The position numbers were made by a program, and so were the translations under genes. Shown one piece after another: positions 13,549-19,870 of a DNA stretch of 20,799 nucleotides. Origin of the DNA: JBBTVI01 sp038063315 (GTDB taxonomy: Bacteria > Patescibacteriota > Minisyncoccia > Sungbacterales > HO2-52-23); assembly GCA_038063315.1 (NCBI GenBank), contig JBBTVI010000015.1, forward strand, positions 1 to 20,799, read 5' to 3'. The notes under the pieces are model-generated. The model did not search any database. It had not been told where the DNA came from and worked only from the letters and a program-made list of their open reading frames with translations. Each line of letters starts with the position of its first letter. The first letter of the stretch is position 1.

Positions 13549-14292
13549 TTATAGGTGTAGAGAAAGTTTCGCGCCTTCTTCCGCGGCCTTGAGGCGCAGA
13601 TACGCTTCCACGAGCGCCAGATCCTCCTTATAATCAATATCCATGGAATATGCCGGAGGAACGATGATCGGATAATTGTTTTTGCCCTCAAGAAGCCGAT
13701 CCCGAGTCAGTGTCTCATAACTCGTGAGCCAAAGGTTCGCCGCATGATAGAATTTCGGCTTGGGCTTTTTTGCGTAGTAGGCATAGTGCAGATCGTATTG
13801 CCAAAACGTGATCGTGCCGTCGTCTTTGATTTCCCGGATGTTATACGGATGATTGATGGTATCCACCTCCGCGACTGTCACGACCGAATCCGCATTTTTC
13901 TCAATGGCATGCGCAATCGCCTGTTCAATTTGTTCGGGCGTGACCAGCGGCGTCGTGGGCTGCAAGAGAATCGCATAATCCGCGTGATACTTTTCGCGCC
14001 GTTCCAACTCCTCGACGGTCCAGACCATGACGTCAATGACCGAGGACCAATCCTCGGCAAGTTCCTTCGGACGCATAAAAGGAATCTCGGCGCCGTGTTC
14101 CTTTGCGATCCCGGCGATATTCTCGTCATCCGTCGAGACAATGACGCGGTCAATCCCCTTTGCCCGCTTTGCGGCGTCAATCGGATGCGCGATTAAGGGC
14201 TTTCCGGCCAATGGATGGATATTTTTCCCGGGAAAACGCTTTGACCCGCCCCGCGCCGGAATAACGGCGATGAATTTTTTATTCCCGTTCAT
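13549..14292 (-). CDS. neuA: CMP-nonulosonate (N-acetylneuraminate) cytidylyltransferase
   Basis: Activates a nonulosonic acid with CTP to give the CMP-sugar donor. It shows IPARGGSKRFPGKN (11-24), the CTP-binding P-loop-like motif of this family, then LLQPTTPLV (109-117) and SMDIDYKEDL (216-225), whose aspartates match the metal-binding pair. The 247-residue length is typical of single-domain NeuA without the C-terminal esterase of E. coli. Its ATG overlaps the upstream methyltransferase stop as ATGA (4 bp), so translation is likely coupled. Neuraminate, legionaminate and pseudaminate forms cannot be told apart with confidence. With neuB and neuC elsewhere in the window it completes the activation pathway. 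Confidence 0.93.
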   Translation of the reverse strand: MNGNKKFIAVIPARGGSKRFPGKNIHPLAGKPLIAHPIDAAKRAKGIDRVIVSTDDENIAGIAKEHGAEIPFMRPKELAEDWSSVIDVMVWTVEELERREKYHADYAILLQPTTPLVTPEQIEQAIAHAIEKNADSVVTVAEVDTINHPYNIREIKDDGTITFWQYDLHYAYYAKKPKPKFYHAANLWLTSYETLTRDRLLEGKNNYPIIVPPAYSMDIDYKEDLALVEAYLRLKAAEEGAKLSLHL

Positions 14293-15284
14293 TTCTCAAC
14301 AATAAATTTGAATTTATATCCCAAACCGAATGCGGCCAGCATTTGTTCAAGTGATTGAACATTTTCGGGACTCGCTAAAAATGTCCGGAATTTTTCGGGC
14401 AGAAATTCCGTGGTCTCATCGCCGAAAGGATCCGAAAATTGCAGATGATTCAAAATGGAATCCCTTCCACTGACAAAAGTTTTGATGTCCGCCTTTTGGA
14501 ACCCTGCTTTCTCAAAAAGGAGCCGGAGCGTCGGCTCCGAAAAATAAGAGACGTGGACTCTTCCGGTAAATGTCCGCGCAGCCGCGTGCAAAATACCGCA
14601 GACCAATCCATAGACGTTGGGGCAACGCCCGACGAATAGCCCGCCGGGCTTCAAAATCCTTGCCACTTCGCGCAATACCTCGACCGGCCGTATCAAATGT
14701 TCCACCACTCCGAACATCGTCACGATGTCAAAATGGTTCTCCGGAAAATGCGCGTCTTCCAGAAGTTTTCGCTCCACCGGAATTCCGAATTCCCGCTCGG
14801 CGTGCGCTGCGGCTTTCTCATTCAATTCAAGCCCATGGACATCGTACCCCGCTTCTTTCGCGGTCTTAAGAAAAAGGCCATACGAGCATCCAACGTCGAG
14901 TATTCTGCCCGACGGTATTCGCGGCTTAATTTCATCAAATAATGCGTCATACAATTCCTTATCCACTTCCCGCTGTTTCGGAGACGACAGAAAGTCGAGC
15001 GCGCGGTCGTTGGAAGCGACATCACTATTGTAATAGGCGACCATCGCATCGGCTTTCATTTGCGGATTTACGTACACCAACGCGCAGTTTTTGCAACGAA
15101 CAAAATCAAAACCGTTTTTGGTAAATAAAATGTCGTATGCGGGATTATCGCAAAGCCGGCAGACAATGTGTTCCGTGAGATCGGCGGAAATTTTTCCCGT
15201 TGCCGGATCAATCAACGCGTCGATCTCCCGATCCCGCCACTCAAAAAACTCATTTCGTTTTGTTTCTTTGTCGAAGGTAGACAT
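14289..15284 (-). CDS. SAM-dependent methyltransferase with N-terminal zinc-ribbon-like Cys pairs
   Basis: Class I methyltransferase with a likely N-terminal metal-binding ribbon: CRLC (42-45) and CKNC (64-67) form two CxxC pairs, as in the glycan and sugar methyltransferase group annotated Methyltransf_23 with a zinc-binding head. Motif I is ILDVGCSYGLFL (128-139), then HGLELNEKAA after strand 2, FDIVTMFGVVEHL and ARILKPGGLFVGRCPN. The length is 331 residues. It overlaps neuA by 4 bp downstream and starts 8 bases after the toxin stop. A sugar-nucleotide or nonulosonate O-methylation is plausible from context. No Shine-Dalgarno site is seen. The acceptor is unknown. Confidence 0.87.
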   Translation of the reverse strand: MSTFDKETKRNEFFEWRDREIDALIDPATGKISADLTEHIVCRLCDNPAYDILFTKNGFDFVRCKNCALVYVNPQMKADAMVAYYNSDVASNDRALDFLSSPKQREVDKELYDALFDEIKPRIPSGRILDVGCSYGLFLKTAKEAGYDVHGLELNEKAAAHAEREFGIPVERKLLEDAHFPENHFDIVTMFGVVEHLIRPVEVLREVARILKPGGLFVGRCPNVYGLVCGILHAAARTFTGRVHVSYFSEPTLRLLFEKAGFQKADIKTFVSGRDSILNHLQFSDPFGDETTEFLPEKFRTFLASPENVQSLEQMLAAFGLGYKFKFIVEK

Positions 15285-15292
15285 GATAAAAA

Positions 15293-15550
15293 TTATGAAT
15301 ACAACTCGCTATGCGTACCGAGATCCACAAAGATCATTGCGCCATCTTCCCGAAATTTATAGACCGCGCGCCAGTCGCCGCTAATGTTGATGCTCCGGTA
15401 TCCTTGATATTTCCCGTGCAATGAATGATTTTGCAGAACGGCGTCGAAAGGATTCCGTGCGAAAATGCTCAGCCGTTCTTTCACTTGCTTTTGCTGTGCG
15501 GATGAAATCTTAGCGTATCGCTTCTCAAAATGACGATGAAAAATGATCAT
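15293..15550 (-). CDS. yafQ: YafQ/RelE-type toxin
   Basis: An 85-residue ribosome-dependent mRNA interferase-type toxin of the RelE/ParE superfamily. LHGKYQGYRSINISGDWRAVYKF (44-66) and IFVDLGTHSELY (73-84) match the YafQ pattern, with His80 in the position of the C-terminal catalytic histidine and His42/His45 nearby. It starts 2 bases after the antitoxin stop, in the antitoxin-first order usual for dinJ-yafQ. Its stop is only 8 bases from the start of the methyltransferase, so it probably shares a transcript with glycan genes. No frame damage is seen and it looks intact. Confidence 0.88.
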   Translation of the reverse strand: MIIFHRHFEKRYAKISSAQQKQVKERLSIFARNPFDAVLQNHSLHGKYQGYRSINISGDWRAVYKFREDGAMIFVDLGTHSELYS

Positions 15551-15552
15551 TG

Positions 15553-15834
15553 CTATCGGAGTGCGTCGAGATATTCGCGCATTTCGGTCACAGACGTAAA
15601 CGCGGGCGACAAATTCTTCTTTTTCTGAATATCTTCCTCAACGCGCACGAGTAATTTTTCCAGGCGCGGGGACATACACGGAGCCGCGCGCAGGCACATC
15701 TCCTTTTCCCGAATAAACTCCTTAAGGTAGGCATTGACCACAATGCTCAGCGGCACGCCAAGTTCCCGCGCGACTTTTTGCGCTTCTTTTTTTACCTCCG
15801 GATCTGTTTTTATATTTAGTACGGTTTTAACCAT
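15553..15834 (-). CDS. dinJ: DinJ/RelB-type antitoxin
   Basis: A 93-residue antitoxin. VKTVLNIKTDPEVKKEAQKV is the N-terminal ribbon-helix-helix strand and first helix (about 2-21), and LGVPLSIVVNAYLKEFI the second helix (25-41); the rest is the toxin-binding tail. It would bind and neutralise the YafQ-type toxin and repress its own promoter. The ATG lies 6 bases after a TATACT -10 box, so the transcript would be leaderless or nearly so, and there is no Shine-Dalgarno site. A 28-bp dyad covers the -10 and ends in the start codon. The central MCLRAAPCMSP segment is an unusual Cys-containing insert. Confidence 0.88.
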   Translation of the reverse strand: MVKTVLNIKTDPEVKKEAQKVARELGVPLSIVVNAYLKEFIREKEMCLRAAPCMSPRLEKLLVRVEEDIQKKKNLSPAFTSVTEMREYLDALR

Positions 15835-15868
15835 AACTAAAGTATATACAACGGTTATGAGGCGTCAA
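15832..15868 (-). promoter_or_regulatory. Toxin-antitoxin promoter with dyad operator
   Basis: On the minus strand TTGACG (15863-15868) and TATACT (15841-15846) are spaced by 16 bases, and the antitoxin ATG follows the -10 by 6 bases. Superposed is an exact dyad at 15832-15859: CATAAC, 4 bases, GTATATAC, 4 bases, GTTATG. The outer arms and the centre are perfectly symmetric; the 4-base spacers are not. A ribbon-helix-helix antitoxin typically binds such sites. Confidence 0.8.
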
Positions 15869-15919
15869 GGGTGGTTTTTGTAACCCATCAGAGCCCTATC
15901 TCAAAGCCGCTCTTATGAG

Positions 15920-16102
15920 CGTCATTGCGAGGAGTCAGACGACGAAGCAATCCCCGCCTTCACAGGGTTTCGGCGGGCAAGCATAAAGTAAACATGGTGA
16001 GAATAGAGGCCTGCTTGTCCGCCGTAGCTTCAGCGTAGGCGGAGATTGCCGCGCGTCCCCTCGACAGACTCGGGGTCGCTCGCAATGACGACTGTGAGGG
16101 GT
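15920..16102. repeat. Composite hairpin repeat, copy 4, with 117-bp core
   Basis: Starts CGTCATTGCGAGGAG and ends CGCAATGACGACTGTGAGGGG, like copy 3, but carries about 90 bp of extra sequence between its two modules. Bases 15938-16054 (117 bp) are, base for base, the reverse complement of 18732-18848. The insert itself contains two hairpins: CCGCC/GGCGG around TTCACAGGGTTTC, and TCCGCC/GGCGGA around GTAGCTTCAGCGTA. It occupies most of the gap between neuC and the antitoxin promoter; no gene is seen in 15835-16111. Confidence 0.9.
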
Positions 16103-16111
16103 TTCATTTTA

Positions 16112-17275
16112 TTACACCATCTTCTTCCGCATCAAGCGCTCATCAATACGAAGATTCTTTATCACCTCTAAAACACGCTCGGAGGCGTTGCCGTCACCAA
16201 GGCGTTTGCCGCAACGCGCGAGATTTTTCTTAAATCCCGCATCGGTCAGTGCGTAATGGATGGCGTTGCCGATGCCGCGCTCTGTTGGTTTCGCATCCAC
16301 AATATTCTCTTCCCGATCCCTTCCCCGCTGCCGATTGCCGATGTTAATGGCAGGCAATTTGAAATAGGGCGCCTCCACCAAAGCAGAGGAGGAATTACCG
16401 ATGATGAACCGTCCGTCCGCCATCAAACCAAGAAAATCAAGATTTTCAATGTTTTTATGGATGAGAAAATCCGGATCAGAGCGCATCTCGTCAATGGCCT
16501 GAATCACGCCCTCATACCCGGGGTCCGAACACGGATAGAGCAACACGGTTTTTAATTTTGCGCTTTTGAGGGCCGCGAGCATTGCCTGCGCCGCGCGATA
16601 ATTTTGTTCTTTCGTCCAGAATGTATCCGGATGAAAAAGCGCAATCACATATTCGTCGTCCCCTCCAAGGCCGTATTTTTGCTTTGCTGCCGCGGTATCG
16701 GTGTACATCTTTTTGACAATCCGGTCTATATAGAGCGACCCGACAACATGAATCCGCCACGGTTCTTCGCCGAGGCCCCGGATGCGACGCGCAGCGTCTT
16801 TCATCTCCGGAAAATGAATGTGCGCGAGCTTTGTGATCGCATGACGCTGGACATCGTCAATGTTTCCGGATATTTCTCCACCCTGCGAATGGGTAACGGG
16901 AATGCCGAGATTGAGCGCGGCAAATGCAACCATAAGATGCTCTCCCCGATCCCCGTGAACCATTACGATATCCGGCCTGATGCGCTCAAGTACCCCTGCG
17001 GCCTTCTGCAAACAAACGCTGAGATTCTCCGCGCGTATCTCGGGCGTATCGCCCCGTCCCGCGCCCATCTCAACAAGTTCAATCGTCGCGCTGGGGAATG
17101 CGGCGTGCGCCTCATCCGCCGTATTCCCGAACTCTTTGGATGCGTGCATGTCGCCGAGAAGAATTTGAAGTTCGAGGATCGGATCTTTTTCAATGAGTCG
17201 CATAAGAGGAACATACGCGCCGAACCCGCCGCGCTTGCCGGAAAACACACAAATTTTACGTTTTAATGTTTTCAT
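16112..17275 (-). CDS. neuC: NeuC-type UDP-N-acetylglucosamine 2-epimerase (hydrolysing)
   Basis: Releases UDP from UDP-GlcNAc (or a UDP-diacetamido sugar) and gives the 2-epimer, such as ManNAc, the substrate of NeuB. Motifs are VHGDRGEHL (106-114), THSQGGEISGNIDDVQRHAI (128-147) with the catalytic-site Glu, FHPDTFW (214-220) and the UDP-binding GNSSSALVEAP (293-303). SQGGE replaces the more common IHGGE. The 387-residue length is normal. Its ATG overlaps the upstream GT gene as ATGA (4 bp). The stop is 10 bp from repeat copy 4. A LegG-like variant acting on a bacillosamine nucleotide is an alternative, but no dehydratase or aminotransferase for that route is seen here. Confidence 0.92.
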   Translation of the reverse strand: MKTLKRKICVFSGKRGGFGAYVPLMRLIEKDPILELQILLGDMHASKEFGNTADEAHAAFPSATIELVEMGAGRGDTPEIRAENLSVCLQKAAGVLERIRPDIVMVHGDRGEHLMVAFAALNLGIPVTHSQGGEISGNIDDVQRHAITKLAHIHFPEMKDAARRIRGLGEEPWRIHVVGSLYIDRIVKKMYTDTAAAKQKYGLGGDDEYVIALFHPDTFWTKEQNYRAAQAMLAALKSAKLKTVLLYPCSDPGYEGVIQAIDEMRSDPDFLIHKNIENLDFLGLMADGRFIIGNSSSALVEAPYFKLPAINIGNRQRGRDREENIVDAKPTERGIGNAIHYALTDAGFKKNLARCGKRLGDGNASERVLEVIKNLRIDERLMRKKMV

Positions 17276-18651
17276 AACATCGCCGTCACCAATTCATACA
17301 ATCTCTCCCCGCTTTTGCAGTCCACATTGTAGCACATTTTATCACGCAGCAAATTCCGTTCCGCACGCTTGAACGCCGGATCTCTGAGAGACATCCGGAT
17401 GGCACTCAAAAGTTCGGCGTCGCTTTTAACAAGCGTGGTCGCGTTGGTCGCCATCACCGCGCGGTAGTAATTGGTCTCATACATCAGCCACGTCATGTCC
17501 TCTTTCGCGCCGTCCGGCCGCTCGCGCCAGCGCGCGCCATACCCGATATTGATAATGGGCTTGTCAAAACAGACCGCATCGAGCGAGAGCGTGGAGGCGA
17601 AATTGATCGAGACGTCCGAATGATAAAGCGTATTCGTAAAATCGGCCATATCTTGGCGCGTCGGATCCCAATGATCAATAAAAAAGTCCGATGTGCGGTA
17701 CGTATCGTCTACAAAAACACCCGGTGTATTTTTCAAAGAATCAAACCGGCCGTCGTTTCCGCTGAAGTGCGGACGGATAAGAATGTTGGAAACGGGAATC
17801 GCACCGTGCTCCTCGGCCTGCACAAGACGCCGCACAAGCGCGTCATCGCCACGCGACCACTCCCCTTCCGAGCCGACAAAAATAAGCGGGCGCGACGGAT
17901 CAAAATCTTTTTTCGCGCAGTATTGCTCCCGCGATATCAAGACGCCCGGATCGCGATAAATGTCGAACTGCGGGAATCCGACAGTGCGAATCTTTTCCGG
18001 ATTGAATTTTTGATATTCCACGGCCTCCCCGGCCATCCATTCATTCTGCACCGCAAACACATCCGGCTCAAAACGAAAAAGATTTTTATCCAGATTGTCC
18101 CAGCTTTTCGGCATGCTGACGGTGGCAATCTCGCGGCGGCGCGCGCCTTTCAGAAACGCGAGGTCGAAAACCGAGAGGATCGCCGTGGAAAAAACAAGGT
18201 CCGGCCTGTACCGCACAAAATAGGAGTCGTAGCAGCGATCCGGAAACAAAAACGCCTCCGCGCTCCAGACGAGAGAGCGCGATATGCGCGTATGGGCAAG
18301 CACGGGATAGAGCGCGTACCAAAACGAATTTGTGGCAGCGGTCTTGGGCGATACTTTCGTCGTGCCGTAGCGCGCATAGAGTTTCGTCGTGGGAGAAAAA
18401 ATCGCGCGTCCGGTTGCGGCACCGAACCGCCGGCGGATGCCCCGCGAGACGATATTGGGCACAAATTCCACGACGACGTTTTCCCGTTCAAATTCCTTTT
18501 TCAGATATTCCGGCGGCCTTCTCCCTTCGATCACCGCAAAAAGGAGAATGGTGCGGATGTCCGGGTTTCCCGCGAGCATTTCAAAAAAACGATTCCGGAG
18601 AAGATTCCGGACAATAATGCCGCGGTTGATGGGAATGAAAATGGTTTTCAC
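17272..18651 (-). CDS. GT-B-like glycosyl/glycerophosphate transferase
   Basis: A 459-residue soluble protein probably of the GT-B fold, similar in style to surface-polysaccharide transferases and the CDP-glycerol glycerophosphotransferase group. The C-terminal half has LIFVGSEGEW (256-265), ILIRPH (290-295) and FTNTLYHSDVSINFASTLSLDAV through DKPIINIGYG (338-372), the nucleotide-binding pattern in which 'S/T-Leu-Asp-Ala' follows the donor site. The start is a GTG at 18649-18651, giving MKTIFIPINRG; no ATG suits. It overlaps neuC by 4 bp and lies directly downstream of repeat copy 5. A sialyl- or other nonulosonate transferase role is suggested by linkage only. Confidence 0.78.
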   Translation of the reverse strand: MKTIFIPINRGIIVRNLLRNRFFEMLAGNPDIRTILLFAVIEGRRPPEYLKKEFERENVVVEFVPNIVSRGIRRRFGAATGRAIFSPTTKLYARYGTTKVSPKTAATNSFWYALYPVLAHTRISRSLVWSAEAFLFPDRCYDSYFVRYRPDLVFSTAILSVFDLAFLKGARRREIATVSMPKSWDNLDKNLFRFEPDVFAVQNEWMAGEAVEYQKFNPEKIRTVGFPQFDIYRDPGVLISREQYCAKKDFDPSRPLIFVGSEGEWSRGDDALVRRLVQAEEHGAIPVSNILIRPHFSGNDGRFDSLKNTPGVFVDDTYRTSDFFIDHWDPTRQDMADFTNTLYHSDVSINFASTLSLDAVCFDKPIINIGYGARWRERPDGAKEDMTWLMYETNYYRAVMATNATTLVKSDAELLSAIRMSLRDPAFKRAERNLLRDKMCYNVDCKSGERLYELVTAML

Positions 18652-18684
18652 GTGCTTATTGAATTTGGCAAATCTTTTAGAAAA

Positions 18685-18874
18685 TCCCTCACAGATGTCA
18701 TTGCGAGCGACCCCGAGGTCATCGAGGGGGAGCGCGGCAATCTCCGCCTACGCTGAAGCTACGGCGGACAAGCAGGCCTCTATTCTCACCATGTTTACTT
18801 TATGCTTGCCCGCCGAAACCCTGTGAAGGCGGGGATTGCTTCGTCGTCCTGTGGCAGGCTTCCTCGCAATGACG
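18685..18874. repeat. Composite hairpin repeat, copy 5, inverted partner of copy 4
   Basis: Begins CCCTCACAGATGTCATTGCG and ends CTCGCAATGACG. Bases 18732-18848 are the exact reverse complement of 15938-16054; outside that core the two copies differ by small changes (for example an inserted TGGCAGGC-like stretch near 18852). It fills the gap between the second NeuB gene and the GT-B gene; nothing else is seen in 18652-18893. Confidence 0.9.
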
Positions 18875-18893
18875 TATGTATGAAGTGTGATTT

Positions 18894-19865
18894 CTACGCT
18901 TTAACGGGCTCCTCCTCCCAATTGTAAACCCACCGGCCGTCGGACCAGCTTGCAAACCGTCCGCGGTAGTAGTCGCGGTTGAGCATTTCGGTCTGGGTCA
19001 TGTCGCGGCCCGCAGTCCCGATCATAATGCGCCAGTCGGGTATCTCCCGCTCGATCCGCTCGCGCATCTCCGTACGCGGAAGTCCTGCAAACGCCGTGAG
19101 TTCTTTGAGCAGCGCCGGAGTCACCGAGATCGGGCCGTCCTTTGTTTTATCCGTTTCCTGAATCGTGAAATGCCGCTCAACATAGTCCGCGCCCTCGGCT
19201 AATGCAACTTTTGCGGCCTGAATCCCGTCACGCGCGACCAACGTATGATCGGACCAACCCACTGTCGGCGCAAACTGCCGCAGCCATCCGATACGGGCGA
19301 GATTACACATGACGCGCGTATTCGGATAACTCGTCACGCAGTGAAGCAATGTCAGTTCTCTGCCCGCGTCCTTGACGATGCGGGCCGTTTCCCGAATTTC
19401 ATCGTCGAATGTCCCGCCGGTTGAAACAATCAGGTGATCGAACGCGCCAGAAAGCTCCCGGATCATCGCATGGCTCGCGCAGTCGTAGCTCGCCACCTTG
19501 ACCACCCGTTTCGACCACGGAAGCGCCGCCACCGCCGGTATGCGGCGGCGCGCGAAAATCGCGGTCAGCGGAATTACGCCCGCCTTTTTGCATTCTTCAA
19601 TAAAGAAGAAATGGTCTTCCAGCGTCAGATCAAGCCGGCGCAAGCGGTCACGCTCCGGCTCAAAAGGCCGCCGGATGGTCTTTTGTACGCCGTTATTTTC
19701 CACCCATCCGTCCTCGAACCGCTCACGGCGTGTCAGATCCTCGGAAAAAATGGTCTGCATCTTCAGATGCGTCGCGCCTGCCTCCGCAGCCGCGCGAATC
19801 ATCTCGCCGAAAATCTTCCGCTCGCCCGAATGGTTTTGACACAATTCCGCAATGATGTAAGGCAT
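18894..19865 (-). CDS. NeuB-family synthase paralogue lacking the SAF domain
   Basis: A second, divergent nonulosonate-synthase-like TIM barrel. IIAELCQNHSGERK (4-17), HLKMQT (33-38), HLIVSTGGTFDDE, LLHCVTSYPNT, GWSDHTL and YVERHFTIQE match NeuB motifs, so the PEP- and metal-binding face looks preserved. After the barrel, about 50 residues (including RDYYRGRFASWSDG) replace the SAF domain of the first NeuB; none of its RP-x-G signature is seen. At 323 residues it is shorter than normal NeuB. It lies 5 bases after the glycosyltransferase gene stop. The substrate may differ from that of the first NeuB. No Shine-Dalgarno site is seen. Confidence 0.82.
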   Translation of the reverse strand: MPYIIAELCQNHSGERKIFGEMIRAAAEAGATHLKMQTIFSEDLTRRERFEDGWVENNGVQKTIRRPFEPERDRLRRLDLTLEDHFFFIEECKKAGVIPLTAIFARRRIPAVAALPWSKRVVKVASYDCASHAMIRELSGAFDHLIVSTGGTFDDEIRETARIVKDAGRELTLLHCVTSYPNTRVMCNLARIGWLRQFAPTVGWSDHTLVARDGIQAAKVALAEGADYVERHFTIQETDKTKDGPISVTPALLKELTAFAGLPRTEMRERIEREIPDWRIMIGTAGRDMTQTEMLNRDYYRGRFASWSDGRWVYNWEEEPVKA

Positions 19866-19870
19866 AAAAT

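Noticed and set aside
13533..13691. Upstream extension of the sqdB homologue by 53 codons
   Set aside because: It would overlap neuA; family members begin at the Rossmann strand, as the ATG at 13532 does.
17620..18756. Long plus-strand open frame (378 residues) opposite the GT-B gene
   Set aside because: The minus strand carries a motif-bearing protein coupled to neuC over the same bases. The plus-strand product is basic and has no recognisable domain, as expected for an antisense frame in GC-rich DNA.
18389..18826. Plus-strand frame ending in AYAEATADKQ
   Set aside because: That peptide is the translation of the 117-bp repeat core; the remainder is antisense to the GT-B gene.
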